A stretch of 64,000 bases of DNA from Bacillota bacterium (GCA_019420305.1 JAHZHL010000033.1:1-64000), one strand, 5' to 3'; positions 7,291 through 16,168 are shown, counted from the stretch's first letter. Program-made: numbers and translations. Notes: generated by a model not told the origin, from the sequence alone.

Positions 7291-8528
7291 ATATTGAAAT
7301 TATACCACAAACACTCGTCGGCAGTGTCAACGCCGTCGCGTCAAAATCCCACGCGCATCGGCTGCTGATCGCGGCGGCGCTTTCCAAACGCCCTGCCGAG
7401 GTTTCTATCCGCACCACTTCTCAGGATATCGAGGCCACCCGCGCCTGCCTGAAGCAGCTCAAGGCAGGCATACCGGTTCTGGACTGCGGTGAAAGCGGCT
7501 CCACGCTTCGCTTTCTGCTTCCCGTCATCATGGCTCTGAAAGAGGAAGCGATTTTTCTGGGTTCCGGACGGCTTCCTCAGCGCCCCATTTCCCCTTTAAA
7601 AGAGGAAATGGAGGCACATGGCTGTTCCTTTTCCAATAAGCATCGTACAAAGGGAGCGGCACAGGAAATCTGCCATATAAAAGGAAGGCTGCAGGGCGGA
7701 CTTTTTACCCTTCCGGGAAATGTCAGCTCCCAGTATATTACCGGACTGCTTTTTGCCCTTCCTCTTCTGGAGAAGGACAGCTGGATTCAGATTACATCTC
7801 CTCTGGAGTCCAGAAGTTATGTGGATTTGACTCTGGATGTGCTGAAAAACTTTCAGATCGATATTTACACGGAAGAAAAAGAAGGCCTTCTTATCTTTAA
7901 AATCAAAGGGCGCCAGCAATACCTTCCGCCGGAAACCCTCGAAGCGGAAGGCGACTGGTCGAATATGGCCTTCTGGGTTGCCGCCGGAGTGCTCTCTAAA
8001 GAGTCCGGGATCATTGGCAGGGGCGTCAATTTAAAGTCGCTCCAGGGGGATTGCGCCATCCTCAATCTCGCCCGCAGAATGGGCGGAGAAATCCAGGAAA
8101 AAAGGGACAGCTTCCTGGCGCTGGCAAAGCCGCTGCGCGGAATTCATATTGACGCTTCCGCAATTCCGGATCTGGTACCGGTACTTTCTGTAATGGCTGC
8201 CACCGCAAAGGGAACGACCCATATTCATCACGCGGAGCGGCTACGGCTCAAAGAATCCGACCGGCTTGCGGCAATGCACGACTGTCTGACCCGGGTTGGC
8301 GCGGATGTCACGGAAGAACCCGGAGGGTTGATCATCAAAGGCGTTGATTCCCTTAAAGGCGGAACCGTCAGCGGCTACAATGATCACCGTATTGTTATGG
8401 CAATGTCGATCGCCTCGATTGTCTCTGAAAACCCAATTATCATCGAAGGCTCGGAGGCGGTTAATAAATCTTATCCGGGATTTTTTGATGACTTTCAATA
8501 TCTGGGAGGTGTATACCATGAACTCTAG
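7287..8528 (+). CDS. aroA: 5-enolpyruvylshikimate-3-phosphate synthase
   Basis: A 413-residue EPSP synthase of the two-domain inside-out alpha/beta-barrel fold. Visible signatures are ASKSHAHRLLIAAAL (substrate lysine and arginine), DCGESGSTLRFLLPV (PEP-site loop), RLRLKESDRLAAM and YNDHRIVMAMSIAS. The usual GNAGT loop reads GESGST, a variant seen in Clostridia, whose effect on inhibitor sensitivity cannot be judged here. It overlaps aroB by four bases at its start and aroC by eleven bases at its end. Confidence 0.95.
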   Translation: MNIEIIPQTLVGSVNAVASKSHAHRLLIAAALSKRPAEVSIRTTSQDIEATRACLKQLKAGIPVLDCGESGSTLRFLLPVIMALKEEAIFLGSGRLPQRPISPLKEEMEAHGCSFSNKHRTKGAAQEICHIKGRLQGGLFTLPGNVSSQYITGLLFALPLLEKDSWIQITSPLESRSYVDLTLDVLKNFQIDIYTEEKEGLLIFKIKGRQQYLPPETLEAEGDWSNMAFWVAAGVLSKESGIIGRGVNLKSLQGDCAILNLARRMGGEIQEKRDSFLALAKPLRGIHIDASAIPDLVPVLSVMAATAKGTTHIHHAERLRLKESDRLAAMHDCLTRVGADVTEEPGGLIIKGVDSLKGGTVSGYNDHRIVMAMSIASIVSENPIIIEGSEAVNKSYPGFFDDFQYLGGVYHEL

Positions 8529-9600
8529 TTTCGGGGAGAAATTAAAAGTTACTATATTCGGCGGTTCCCACGAACCGGAAATCGGCGTTCATATCCAAGG
8601 TCTCCCTCTTTTTACCGCTTTTGATTTAAAGGAGCTGCAGGAATTCCTGGATGAACGGGCCCCCGGGAACAGCCCTTTTACCACTACAAGGAAAGAACCG
8701 GATCGGGTTCGGCCGGAGAGCGGACTGCGTATTATTGATAATCTCGCCGTAATTACAGAACCGGTAGTTACACTGACGATTGCCAATACAAACACCCGCT
8801 CTGAGGATTATAAAAATCTGCGGGATATTCCCCGTCCGGGACATGCCGACTATACCGCGTGGATCAAATACGGCAATCGCCTGAACATGGCGGGCGGCGG
8901 CCCTTTTTCCGCGCGGATGACCGCGCCCTTGTGTATTGCGGGCGGGATTGCCCTGCAGCTTCTTCGAAAAGAAGGCGTTGAAATCGGCGCCCATCTTTAT
9001 TCTGTCGGCAGTATTCGGGACGCGGCTCTGAATCCACTGAATCCGGATATTCCCACGGCTTCTGGTTTTCCGACGATTTCGCGGGAAGCCGGCGAAAAAA
9101 TGAAGGAAGAGATTCTCTCCGCCCGAAAGGACGGCGACTCTGTCGGCGGAATTGTGGAGGTTTACGCGAAAAACTGCCCCGCCGGACTAGGCGGACCTAT
9201 GTACGATGGCGTGGAGAGCGTACTGTCTCCAATCTTTTTTGGGATCCCCGCAGTTAAAGGAATCGAATTTGGCGCGGGTTTCGCCGCTTCCGGAATGAGG
9301 GGTTCCGAAAACAACGATCCCTTCCGTATGGAGGGCGGGCAGGTGCGAACCAGCACCAACCATCATGGTGGCATCCTCGGAGGAATTACCTCCGGCATGC
9401 CGATTATCGCAAGGCTCGCGTTCAAGCCGACGCCTTCCATTGCCAAAGCGCAGCAGTCGGTAAGTCTGAGCAGGAAAGAAAATGAAACTCTGTCCATCCG
9501 GGGGCGGCACGACCCCTGCGTCGCGGTGCGGGCCGTTCCGGTATGCCGGGCCGCGATGGCTATTGGACTTTTAAATATGATTATGGAGGAAAAAGAATGA
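8518..9600 (+). CDS. aroC: Chorismate synthase
   Basis: A 360-residue FMN-dependent enzyme that forms chorismate from EPSP. It begins MNSSFGEKLKVTIFGGSHEPEIG, where the usual GESHG reads GGSHE. RPGHADYTAWIKYG, the GGGPFSARMTA loop, GSENND and the C-terminal RHDPCVAVRAVPV block are all present. The start at 8518 has GGGAGG upstream inside the end of aroA; earlier in-frame ATGs lie within aroA. The stop overlaps the pheA start by four bases. Confidence 0.94.
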   Translation: MNSSFGEKLKVTIFGGSHEPEIGVHIQGLPLFTAFDLKELQEFLDERAPGNSPFTTTRKEPDRVRPESGLRIIDNLAVITEPVVTLTIANTNTRSEDYKNLRDIPRPGHADYTAWIKYGNRLNMAGGGPFSARMTAPLCIAGGIALQLLRKEGVEIGAHLYSVGSIRDAALNPLNPDIPTASGFPTISREAGEKMKEEILSARKDGDSVGGIVEVYAKNCPAGLGGPMYDGVESVLSPIFFGIPAVKGIEFGAGFAASGMRGSENNDPFRMEGGQVRTSTNHHGGILGGITSGMPIIARLAFKPTPSIAKAQQSVSLSRKENETLSIRGRHDPCVAVRAVPVCRAAMAIGLLNMIMEEKE

Positions 9601-10739
9601 AATTAGAAGAAATCAGAAAAGACATCGACAAAGTAGACTCTCAGATCGCGGATCTGTTCAAGGAAAGAATGGCTCTTTCTCTGGATATCGCGAAGGCGAA
9701 GCAGGAAGGTAATCTGCCGGTTGTAAACGCTTCCAGGGAAAAAGAAATTCTCCACCGTATCTCCAATGAAGTCGGCGAACCTCTGGACGGATACGCCCGT
9801 ATCCTCTTCAACACCTTATTTGATCTGAGCCGTTCTTACCAGAACAATTACCTCTCCCGCGTTTCTGACATTGGCGAGCGTATCGAGAAGGCATTGGAAG
9901 AGACGCCGAAGCTTTTCCCAAAAAAAGCGGTTGTAGCCTGCCAGGGCGTAGAAGGCTCTTACTCCCAGGCCGCCTGCGAAAAACTGTTTGAAGTCCCAAG
10001 TACGATGTATTTCAACAGTTTTGAAGGCGTATTCAACGCGGTTGAAAAAGGATTATGTCAGTATGGAATTCTTCCGATTGAGAACAGCTCTTACGGATCT
10101 GTAGGAACCGTATACGACCTGATGCGCAATTACAACTTTCATATTGTCAAAAGTATCCGCCTGCGGATCAATCACAGCCTGCTGGCAAAGCCGGGAACAA
10201 AACTCAAGGATGTGAAAGAAATTTTCTCTCACGAGCAGGCCATCGGTCAGTGCGGAGAATTCCTGAAAACACTCAAGGATGTCAAAATCACCATTTGTGA
10301 GAACACCGCCCGCGCCGCGAAAATGGTCGCGGAATCCGAGCGAGACGATGTTGCCGCCATCTGCTCCAGAGACTGTATGGAACTGTACGGCTTGGAATCC
10401 TTAAACAACAATATCCAGGTCAGTGATAACAACTATACCCGTTTTATCTGTATTTCTAAGAATCTGGAAATCTATCCTGGAGCCAACAAGATCAGCCTGA
10501 TGCTGACGCTTCCGCACAGGCCAAGCTCCCTCTACCATATGATCGCCAAATTTGCCGCGCTGGGCGTAAACCTGACAAAATTGGAATCCCGTCCGGTACC
10601 GGGCAGCGATTTTGAATTTATGTTCTATTTCGATATGGAAGCGTCCGTTTATTCGCCGGAGCTTGTAAACCTGCTGGGACAGCTGGAGAACCAGCCGGAA
10701 TTATTCGTATTCCTTGGCAGCTATTCGGAAACGATTTAA
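9597..10739 (+). CDS. pheA: Bifunctional chorismate mutase / prephenate dehydratase
   Basis: A 380-residue P-protein. Residues 1-85 are an AroQ chorismate mutase (IRKDIDKVDSQIADLFKERM). Residues about 105-285 are prephenate dehydratase (GVEGSYSQAACEKLF, ENSSYGSVGTVYDLM, SHEQAIGQC, and a site reading DNNYTRFICIS). The C-terminal 80 residues are an ACT domain with LESRPVPGSDFEF, the Phe-binding motif. It therefore commits chorismate to phenylpyruvate with feedback by Phe. The start is fixed by GGAGG (9585-9590) and the four-base overlap with aroC. Confidence 0.95.
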   Translation: MKLEEIRKDIDKVDSQIADLFKERMALSLDIAKAKQEGNLPVVNASREKEILHRISNEVGEPLDGYARILFNTLFDLSRSYQNNYLSRVSDIGERIEKALEETPKLFPKKAVVACQGVEGSYSQAACEKLFEVPSTMYFNSFEGVFNAVEKGLCQYGILPIENSSYGSVGTVYDLMRNYNFHIVKSIRLRINHSLLAKPGTKLKDVKEIFSHEQAIGQCGEFLKTLKDVKITICENTARAAKMVAESERDDVAAICSRDCMELYGLESLNNNIQVSDNNYTRFICISKNLEIYPGANKISLMLTLPHRPSSLYHMIAKFAALGVNLTKLESRPVPGSDFEFMFYFDMEASVYSPELVNLLGQLENQPELFVFLGSYSETI

Positions 10740-10749
10740 GGAGCAAAGT

Positions 10750-11709
10750 ATGACATACGGTCTCATCGGAGAAAAATTGGGGCACAGTTACTCCAAACAA
10801 ATTCATGAAAGCCTGGGGAGGTACACTTATGACCTCCTCAGCCTGAGCCGGGAAGAATTAGAAATCTATCTCAAGAAAAGAGAGTTTTCCGGCCTGAATA
10901 TCACCATTCCCTATAAAAAAGCGGTTTTTTCGTTCTGCGATCAGGTTTCGGAACTCGCATCGGAGATTGGCTCAATCAACACACTTTATTTTCGTAACGG
11001 CCTGCTCTGCGGAACCAATACCGATTACACCGGGTTTCTTTACGCGGCTGCCAGCGCCGGCATTTCTTTTTCCGGAAAAAAAGTCCTGATTTTAGGAAAC
11101 GGCGGCACCAGTCTCACCGCGCGGAAGGCCATTTCCGATCAGGGCGCGGCGCAGATTCTGATTGCTTCCCGCCGTGGTGAATCGGGATGTATCTCATATG
11201 AAGATTTGAAAAGCCATCGGGACGTGGAAGTTATTATCAATACAACTCCGGTAGGCACTTATCCGGACAATGGAAAACATCTGATTGAGCTTTCAGAGTT
11301 TCCCGCGTGCGGCGGTGTCATTGACGTGATCTATAACCCCTTTAAAACCGTGCTGCTCCAACAGGCGGAAGAGTTGAAAATTCCACATTCCAACGGTCTC
11401 CCCATGCTGGTTGCCCAGGCTACGGCAGCAGCGGAACTCTTTCTGGATGAGAATGGATTCCAGGCGGAAAACGAACGCATCATCAAAATGCTCCGGAGCC
11501 AGATTGAAAATCTGATCTGCTTTGGAGGTTCCGAAGCCCGCGCGCGTCAGTCCGCCCAATCCCACAACAAGACCTTTATTCGTCTGGACGATCCTTCCCT
11601 GGCCGAACAGGTGGGACGGGAAAGAGGCCAGCTCATCTATGTTCCGGATTCAATAGTCTGTACGCCACAAGAAAAAAAAGCCCTTCTGCAAAACGGCAGG
11701 GCTTTCTAG
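10750..11709 (+). CDS. aroE: Shikimate dehydrogenase with decayed shikimate-kinase tail
   Basis: A 319-residue protein. Residues 1-250 are a complete AroE: YGLIGEKLGHSYSKQIHE (shikimate site), LNITIPYKK with the catalytic lysine, GTNTDYTGF and the NADP loop ILGNGGTSLTARKA. Residues about 252-319 look like a shortened shikimate kinase. ENLICFGG occupies the place of the P-loop but lacks GxGKS/T, FIRLDD resembles the shikimate-binding DxD region, and IVCTPQEKKALLQNGRAF resembles the GGG-V-TPEN-LLQNGR stretch before the frame stops. Clostridia often carry AroE-AroK fusions, so this is probably a remnant. AAGGAG precedes the start. Last gene of the operon. Confidence 0.9.
   Translation: MTYGLIGEKLGHSYSKQIHESLGRYTYDLLSLSREELEIYLKKREFSGLNITIPYKKAVFSFCDQVSELASEIGSINTLYFRNGLLCGTNTDYTGFLYAAASAGISFSGKKVLILGNGGTSLTARKAISDQGAAQILIASRRGESGCISYEDLKSHRDVEVIINTTPVGTYPDNGKHLIELSEFPACGGVIDVIYNPFKTVLLQQAEELKIPHSNGLPMLVAQATAAAELFLDENGFQAENERIIKMLRSQIENLICFGGSEARARQSAQSHNKTFIRLDDPSLAEQVGRERGQLIYVPDSIVCTPQEKKALLQNGRAF
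11672..11706 (-). terminator. aroK terminator, embedded in the aroE 3' end
   Basis: On the minus strand, AAAGCCCT and AGGGCTTTTTTTT form a stem around a short loop, followed by the T-run. It lies entirely inside the last codons of aroE on the other strand. Confidence 0.7.
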
Positions 11710-11745
11710 CTCCTCAGAAAATACACTGACCCTTGCGGTCAGCAT

Positions 11746-11784
11746 GTGGAAATCGGAATCTTTGATTCCGTCATTTCCACTTTT
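11746..11784 (+). terminator. aro operon terminator
   Basis: GTGGAAAT-GGAATC pairs with GATTCC-ATTTCCAC around a TTT loop and is followed by TTTTCTT. A smaller CTGACC/GGTCAG hairpin lies just before it. It sits between the convergent aroE and aroK genes. Confidence 0.7.
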
Positions 11785-11791
11785 CTTATTA

Positions 11792-12349
11792 TCAACGGCG
11801 CGCCTGTTCATACACTTCCCTGCAGATTTCTTCGACCGACTTTCCATCTGTAGAGATACGAAAATCCGCGGCAGCTTCATAGATCGGGCGCCGTATCTCG
11901 ATCATCTCACGGATTGCGTCCGTATTCTTCTTACCTTCCAGCAGCGGCCGGTCGCTACTGTCTTTTACTCTCTCGTAAATCGTCTGCGGTGACGCCGTCA
12001 GAAAAATAACTTTGCCGCTGTTTTTCATAAGCTCTACGTTTTCCTTTCGCAGAGGGACGCCTCCCCCGCAGGAAACAGCTAACCCGCCGCGGCAGCACAG
12101 TCCGCGCAGAAATTCGGTTTCCATATCCCGAAAGGCTTTTTCCCCATGAACACGGAAAATCTCCGAAATTTTCATCCCTGCCTGTTCCTCAATCCGCTCA
12201 TCCATTTCAACCTGCTCCATAGAAAAAAGCTCGCAGAATTTTTCGGATATCGTTGATTTCCCGCATCCCATAAATCCGATAAAAAACAGATTATACGGGA
12301 CTGGCTTTTTTCTATCTGCTTTTATCCCGCTCATATCCGCTGCTTCCAT
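11792..12349 (-). CDS. aroK: Shikimate kinase
   Basis: A 185-residue nucleoside-kinase-fold enzyme phosphorylating shikimate. The intact P-loop is FFIGFMGCGKST. MDERIEE holds the shikimate-binding aspartate, FRDMETEFL follows, CGGGVPLRKENVELM is the GGG motif, and RPLLEG is the lid arginine region. The start is set at the second Met (12349), eight bases after GGGAGG; the first ATG is only two bases from it. The gene is convergent with aroE, whose own kinase-like tail is broken, so this is the working copy. Confidence 0.92.
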   Translation of the reverse strand: MEAADMSGIKADRKKPVPYNLFFIGFMGCGKSTISEKFCELFSMEQVEMDERIEEQAGMKISEIFRVHGEKAFRDMETEFLRGLCCRGGLAVSCGGGVPLRKENVELMKNSGKVIFLTASPQTIYERVKDSSDRPLLEGKKNTDAIREMIEIRRPIYEAAADFRISTDGKSVEEICREVYEQARR

Positions 12350-12554
12350 GTGCATTTCCTCCCATTCTGCATCTGCTGATTTTTATTGTATTATAACCAC
12401 CCGCACGTTTCAAGTATCTGTCGCGGGAAAGGCCCGGTTTCTTTCCTCTAAAAGAGTATGTACGAACCGCGTATTTCCCTGTATAATAAGGATAGATGCC
12501 GGATTCCGGCAAATCTTCCGCTTTTACCATGCGGAACTCAGGAGGGATAAAACT

Positions 12555-12935
12555 ATGAAAAAAACAGTATCGACGGATAAGGCTCCCGCCGCACTCGGGC
12601 CTTACTCCCAGGCAAATATTTTCGGAGACTTTATCTTCACGTCCGGACAGATTCCTCTCGATCCGGCCACCGGAGAAATTTCGGGCACAACGATTGAGGA
12701 GCAGACGCGGCAGGTGTTCCGAAATATCAGCGCAATTCTGGAAGCTGCCGGCTCTTCTCTGGACAAAGTTCTGAAAACCACCGTTTTTCTTAAGGATATG
12801 AATGATTTTGGCAGGATGAATGAAATCTACGCGGAATTTTTTACGGAAGGCTCCTACCCTTCCCGCTCCGCCGTAGAGGTCGCGAGACTGCCGAAAGACG
12901 TTCTGATTGAAATTGAAACAGTTGCCTGCCGCTAA
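12555..12935 (+). CDS. ridA: RidA-family reactive intermediate deaminase
   Basis: A 126-residue YjgF/YER057c/UK114 protein. Family marks are APAALGPYSQANIFGDFIFTSGQ at the N-terminus, GSSLDKVLKTTVFLKDM in the middle, and a C-terminal PSRSAVEVARLPKDVLIEIE with the conserved arginine. RidA hydrolyses 2-aminoacrylate and related enamines released by PLP enzymes such as threonine dehydratase. GGAGGG lies twelve bases before the ATG. It is a single gene with its own terminator. Confidence 0.92.
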   Translation: MKKTVSTDKAPAALGPYSQANIFGDFIFTSGQIPLDPATGEISGTTIEEQTRQVFRNISAILEAAGSSLDKVLKTTVFLKDMNDFGRMNEIYAEFFTEGSYPSRSAVEVARLPKDVLIEIETVACR

Positions 12936-12954
12936 AGCAATTTCTCTTTTAAAG

Positions 12955-12996
12955 AAAAAACCGCTGTATCAGTCGTTCTGATCACAGCGGTTTTTT
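12955..12996. terminator. Bidirectional terminator between ridA and the GntR gene
   Basis: AAAAAACCGCTGT and ACAGCGGTTTTTT form a long stem with A- and T-runs on both sides, serving two convergent genes. Confidence 0.85.
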
Positions 12997-13008
12997 CACG
13001 CAAACCTT

Positions 13009-13683
13009 CTATGTACGCGGCTTCTGCTGAATCCCATCCCGAATTACCATTTCTTTCAGCCGATCAATATGTATATCCGCCGCGGCCCGGGCATCCTCTG
13101 CCCTTCCGTCGCGGATCGCCTCCAGGATCTGCCGATGCTCTTCCGGCATGTTTTCAGCTCTTCTAAAATCATCATAGTAGATATATCGAAAACGCAGAAC
13201 CAGCTCCTGCAGCTGTTCAATCATATGAACCAGAATATTGTTATTGCACGATTCAACAATAATCCGATGAAATCTGGTGTCATAGGCAATCATATTCGCA
13301 GTGTTGCCTTCCGCTACCGCCTGATTGTAGGCGTCGGAGATTCTCTTCAGTTCCTCCATCTGCTCTTCTTTCATGCGGGATGACGCGAAATAGGCTGCCA
13401 GGCCTTCCATATCCTGCCTTACCTCCAGAATATCCACCATATCCTTTACCGATATCTGCGAAGCATATGCTCCTCTTCTCGGCTCGATTGTAACCAGACC
13501 TTCCTTTTCCAGTTTTCGGATTGCCTCACGTATCGGAGTCCGGCTCACCCCCATGTCTTCGGCCAGTTCCACCTCCATCATTCTGGTTCCCGGTACAATC
13601 TTTCCCGTCAGAATCTGCATTTTTAATTCCTCGTAGACAATTTCCCTCAAGGGTCTGTGATTCTGAATATCAAAGTTCAGCAT
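13009..13683 (-). CDS. GntR-family transcriptional regulator (FadR/FCD type)
   Basis: A 224-residue regulator. Residues 1-75 are a GntR winged helix (LREIVYEELKMQILTGKIVPG, MGVSRTPIREAIRKLEKEGLV). Residues 85-215 form an all-helical FCD ligand domain with the metal-type residues DTRFHRIIVESCNN and EEHRQILEAIRDG. Such proteins usually sense organic acids. It follows ispE with a 14-base gap, but no metabolic target is obvious nearby, so its regulon is unknown. GAGGAGAG lies before the start. Confidence 0.88.
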   Translation of the reverse strand: MLNFDIQNHRPLREIVYEELKMQILTGKIVPGTRMMEVELAEDMGVSRTPIREAIRKLEKEGLVTIEPRRGAYASQISVKDMVDILEVRQDMEGLAAYFASSRMKEEQMEELKRISDAYNQAVAEGNTANMIAYDTRFHRIIVESCNNNILVHMIEQLQELVLRFRYIYYDDFRRAENMPEEHRQILEAIRDGRAEDARAAADIHIDRLKEMVIRDGIQQKPRT

Positions 13684-13697
13684 TTAATTCTCTCCTC

Positions 13698-14642
13698 TTA
13701 GTAGGTCGTTCGGGTCCAAAACGTTTCCCTGTTTTCTTTTTTCAGTTCTTCACAAGCGTGCTGAGCTTCGTCTCTTGTTTTGCAGAGCGCGAAGATCGTG
13801 GGACCGCTTCCGCTCATCAGAACCGACTCTTCTCCCAGCAGTCGTTCTACTTTGTTCTTTGTATACATAACATTAGAATACCTTGTCAATGTGAAATTTT
13901 CAAGGACATTGACCATATTTTTTCGAATCTTTTCATAATTTTTTTCTGCCAGCGCATTCTTCATTTCCGGAATATTCGGATGTGCGGCAATCTTATCTAA
14001 CTCCAGACCTTTGTACACCTCAGCGGTAGATACGCCGATCGGAGGCTTCGTCAACAGCAGATGACTTTTCAGGCCTTTTATCGGTTCCAGTTCCGTGCCT
14101 GTACCTCTTGCCACCGCACAGTGGGAAGCCAGCGGGTCATCTGAAAGCCCCAGTTCTGTATTTGCCTTTGCCTGGCCCATTAAGGAAAACGGCACATCCG
14201 ATCCGAGCTCCTCCCCCATTTGACAAAGTTCTTTCACACTCAGATTCAAGTCCCATAAACGATTCAGCGCATGCAGAACAGCAGCTCCGTTACAGCTGCC
14301 TCCGGCAAGTCCCGCCGCCACAGGAATCCTTTTTTTGATATCAATCCGAATCCGGCCCTGTCTGCCGTTTCCATAAACCTGACACATCTGCTCCGCCGCC
14401 TTATAAGCGAGATTTCTTTCATCCCTGGGAAGATATGGCCGATTTGTTGAAACTTCAATCTGGATCCTCTGCTCTTCAGAAACCGCGCATTCCTTTTGTT
14501 CGTACCATTTCACATCTACATCATCATGCAGCAGAATCTGCTGCATAATCATTTCCACTTCGTGGTATCCGTTTTCGAGTTTCCTTAATACATCCAGACA
14601 CAAATTAATCTTTCCATAAGCTTTCAGCTGCATTCTTTTCAT
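13698..14642 (-). CDS. ispE: 4-diphosphocytidyl-2-C-methyl-D-erythritol kinase
   Basis: A 314-residue GHMP kinase of the MEP isoprenoid pathway. AYGKINLCLDVL is the N-terminal substrate motif, PVAAGLAGGSCNGAAVL is the ATP-binding GHMP loop, GSDVPFSL follows, and MSGSGPTIFAL is the C-terminal glycine motif. The start at 14642 is preceded by AGGAGC at good spacing; codons further upstream run into the terminator at 14663-14703. Confidence 0.94.
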   Translation of the reverse strand: MKRMQLKAYGKINLCLDVLRKLENGYHEVEMIMQQILLHDDVDVKWYEQKECAVSEEQRIQIEVSTNRPYLPRDERNLAYKAAEQMCQVYGNGRQGRIRIDIKKRIPVAAGLAGGSCNGAAVLHALNRLWDLNLSVKELCQMGEELGSDVPFSLMGQAKANTELGLSDDPLASHCAVARGTGTELEPIKGLKSHLLLTKPPIGVSTAEVYKGLELDKIAAHPNIPEMKNALAEKNYEKIRKNMVNVLENFTLTRYSNVMYTKNKVERLLGEESVLMSGSGPTIFALCKTRDEAQHACEELKKENRETFWTRTTY

Positions 14643-14662
14643 GGTTCCGCTCCTGCATTCCT

Positions 14663-14703
14663 GTAGAAAAAGGAGCGGGAAAACTCCCCTGCTCCTTTTC
14701 TGC
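14663..14703 (-). terminator. Terminator after the Ig-like membrane protein gene
   Basis: On the minus strand, AGAAAAGGAGC pairs with GCTCCTTTTTCT. It separates the Ig-like gene (upstream) from ispE. Confidence 0.7.
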
Positions 14704-14726
14704 AATTCATTCTATTTATCGGTTTT

Positions 14727-15611
14727 CTATTTTTTTCTGGATTTATTTTTGCTATTCTTCTGTTTCCCGGTCTGATTCTTTGGTCTTGTCGTCCCCTTCT
14801 TTTGCTGACCATTATTTTTCTGCTGCGCTTTTTTCTTCGGCGCTTTATATTTTCCTCCAGCCGCGGAAATCGGTCTTGGCCCCGCCACTCTCTTTTTATC
14901 TGAACGTTCTTCCTTTTTCGGCTTCTCCGCTTTCGCCCTCTGATTTTTGGAAGCTCTCTTCGCTGCCGCGGCTGCCTGTTTTTCTTTATTCTTTTTGTCT
15001 TTTTCTACGATTTCCTCTACGGATTTCCCCGTACGTTTTGCTTCTTTATACGGATTAACCGTCTCGGTCTTTCCTTTGGCGGCTTTTTCTTTTTCCTGCT
15101 GTTTTTTCATGCTGCGGGAAGTAAAGAAAATCATACCTACCATCATAACACCCATCATAATCATATTGACCGTGGTCGCCTGTGACTGATTCAGCGTCGT
15201 GAAAGAAACCCTGTCTCCCCCTTCCAGCGTGTCGCCGTCGGTTGACTGGAAGGAAGGATCAATGGTCAATGTGTATTTCGTATCTCCTTTAATCTGCGTA
15301 TCATTATCGCTCAGAACCATCATCAGTCTTCCTTCGTCCGGACTGTAAGCCACATAAATCGGAACATTCTTGCCGTCTTCATCTACCAGCTTAATCGCCT
15401 CTTCGTTGGATTTACGGATTTTTTCCGATTTAGGTCTCACATCCTGGTTAAACCAGATTTTTAAACTGGCATTTTCTACCGCGGTTCCTGTCGCTCCGTT
15501 CTGAGGATACTGCTCCTCGATTTTCAGACCGCCTTCCTCCGCAAAGCAAAACGATGCCGACATGATCACAACCGTAAGTAAAAGGCATAAAATCGCGCCT
15601 GTTCTTTTCAT
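14727..15611 (-). CDS. Membrane-anchored SbsA Ig-like domain protein with Lys-rich tail
   Basis: A 294-residue protein of unknown function. Residues 1-25 are a signal peptide ending near SFCFAEE. Residues 30-145 form a bacterial Ig-like domain of the SbsA/Big_5 type (YPQNGATGTAVENASLKIWF, TKYTLTIDPSF). A Met-rich transmembrane helix lies around 150-170. The final 120 residues are extremely Lys/Ala/Gln-rich and should sit in the cytoplasm, possibly binding nucleic acid or an acidic polymer. Its start overlaps the tadA stop by four bases. GGAGGAAGG gives a clear ribosome-binding site. Confidence 0.75.
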   Translation of the reverse strand: MKRTGAILCLLLTVVIMSASFCFAEEGGLKIEEQYPQNGATGTAVENASLKIWFNQDVRPKSEKIRKSNEEAIKLVDEDGKNVPIYVAYSPDEGRLMMVLSDNDTQIKGDTKYTLTIDPSFQSTDGDTLEGGDRVSFTTLNQSQATTVNMIMMGVMMVGMIFFTSRSMKKQQEKEKAAKGKTETVNPYKEAKRTGKSVEEIVEKDKKNKEKQAAAAAKRASKNQRAKAEKPKKEERSDKKRVAGPRPISAAGGKYKAPKKKAQQKNNGQQKKGTTRPKNQTGKQKNSKNKSRKK

Positions 15612-16075
15612 AGTGTTCCTTCCTCCGACTTTTTCTTTCTCAGTTCTCTGAAGAATGCTTTCAGTATTTCCTGGCATTCCTGCTGCATAATTCCGGTCTC
15701 AATTTCCACAAAATGATTGAGCTTCGGTTCCTGTGGTATATTGAAAACAGATCCGCACGCGCCGCCCTTTGGATCCATCGTTCCGATGTACAGCCTGTGA
15801 ATACGGGCCCAGACAATCGCGCCCGCGCACATTGCGCATGGTTCGGCTGTAACATACAGATTACAGCCTAAAAGCCTCCATCCACCCAAATATTCTGCCG
15901 CTTCCCGAATGGCAAGCATCTCCGCATGGGCAGTGGGGTCTTTTAACGTTTCCGTCAGATTATGTCCTCGCCCTATAATCACGCCGTTTTTTTCCACAAC
16001 CGCTCCGATGGGCACTTCGCCGCAATCATAGGCTTTCCGCGCTTCTTCCAGGGCTTCTATCATATAATTCCTCAT
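15608..16075 (-). CDS. tadA: tRNA-specific adenosine deaminase
   Basis: A 155-residue cytidine-deaminase-fold enzyme that makes inosine at wobble position 34 of tRNA-Arg(ACG). The zinc motifs are intact: TAHAEMLAI (HAE) and TAEPCAMCAGAIVWARI (PCxxC). The start is uncertain among 16114, 16075 and 16063; 16075 gives the family-typical N-terminus and has AAAGG close by. The stop overlaps the next gene by four bases. Confidence 0.93.
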   Translation of the reverse strand: MRNYMIEALEEARKAYDCGEVPIGAVVEKNGVIIGRGHNLTETLKDPTAHAEMLAIREAAEYLGGWRLLGCNLYVTAEPCAMCAGAIVWARIHRLYIGTMDPKGGACGSVFNIPQEPKLNHFVEIETGIMQQECQEILKAFFRELRKKKSEEGTL

Positions 16076-16168
16076 ATACCTTTCAATGTTATCACATTTT
16101 CTGTATTCTATCAAGCGGATTTCTTGCAGGCTTTTGAAAATTGTATACGTAGGCGCTCCTGCCCGTTC

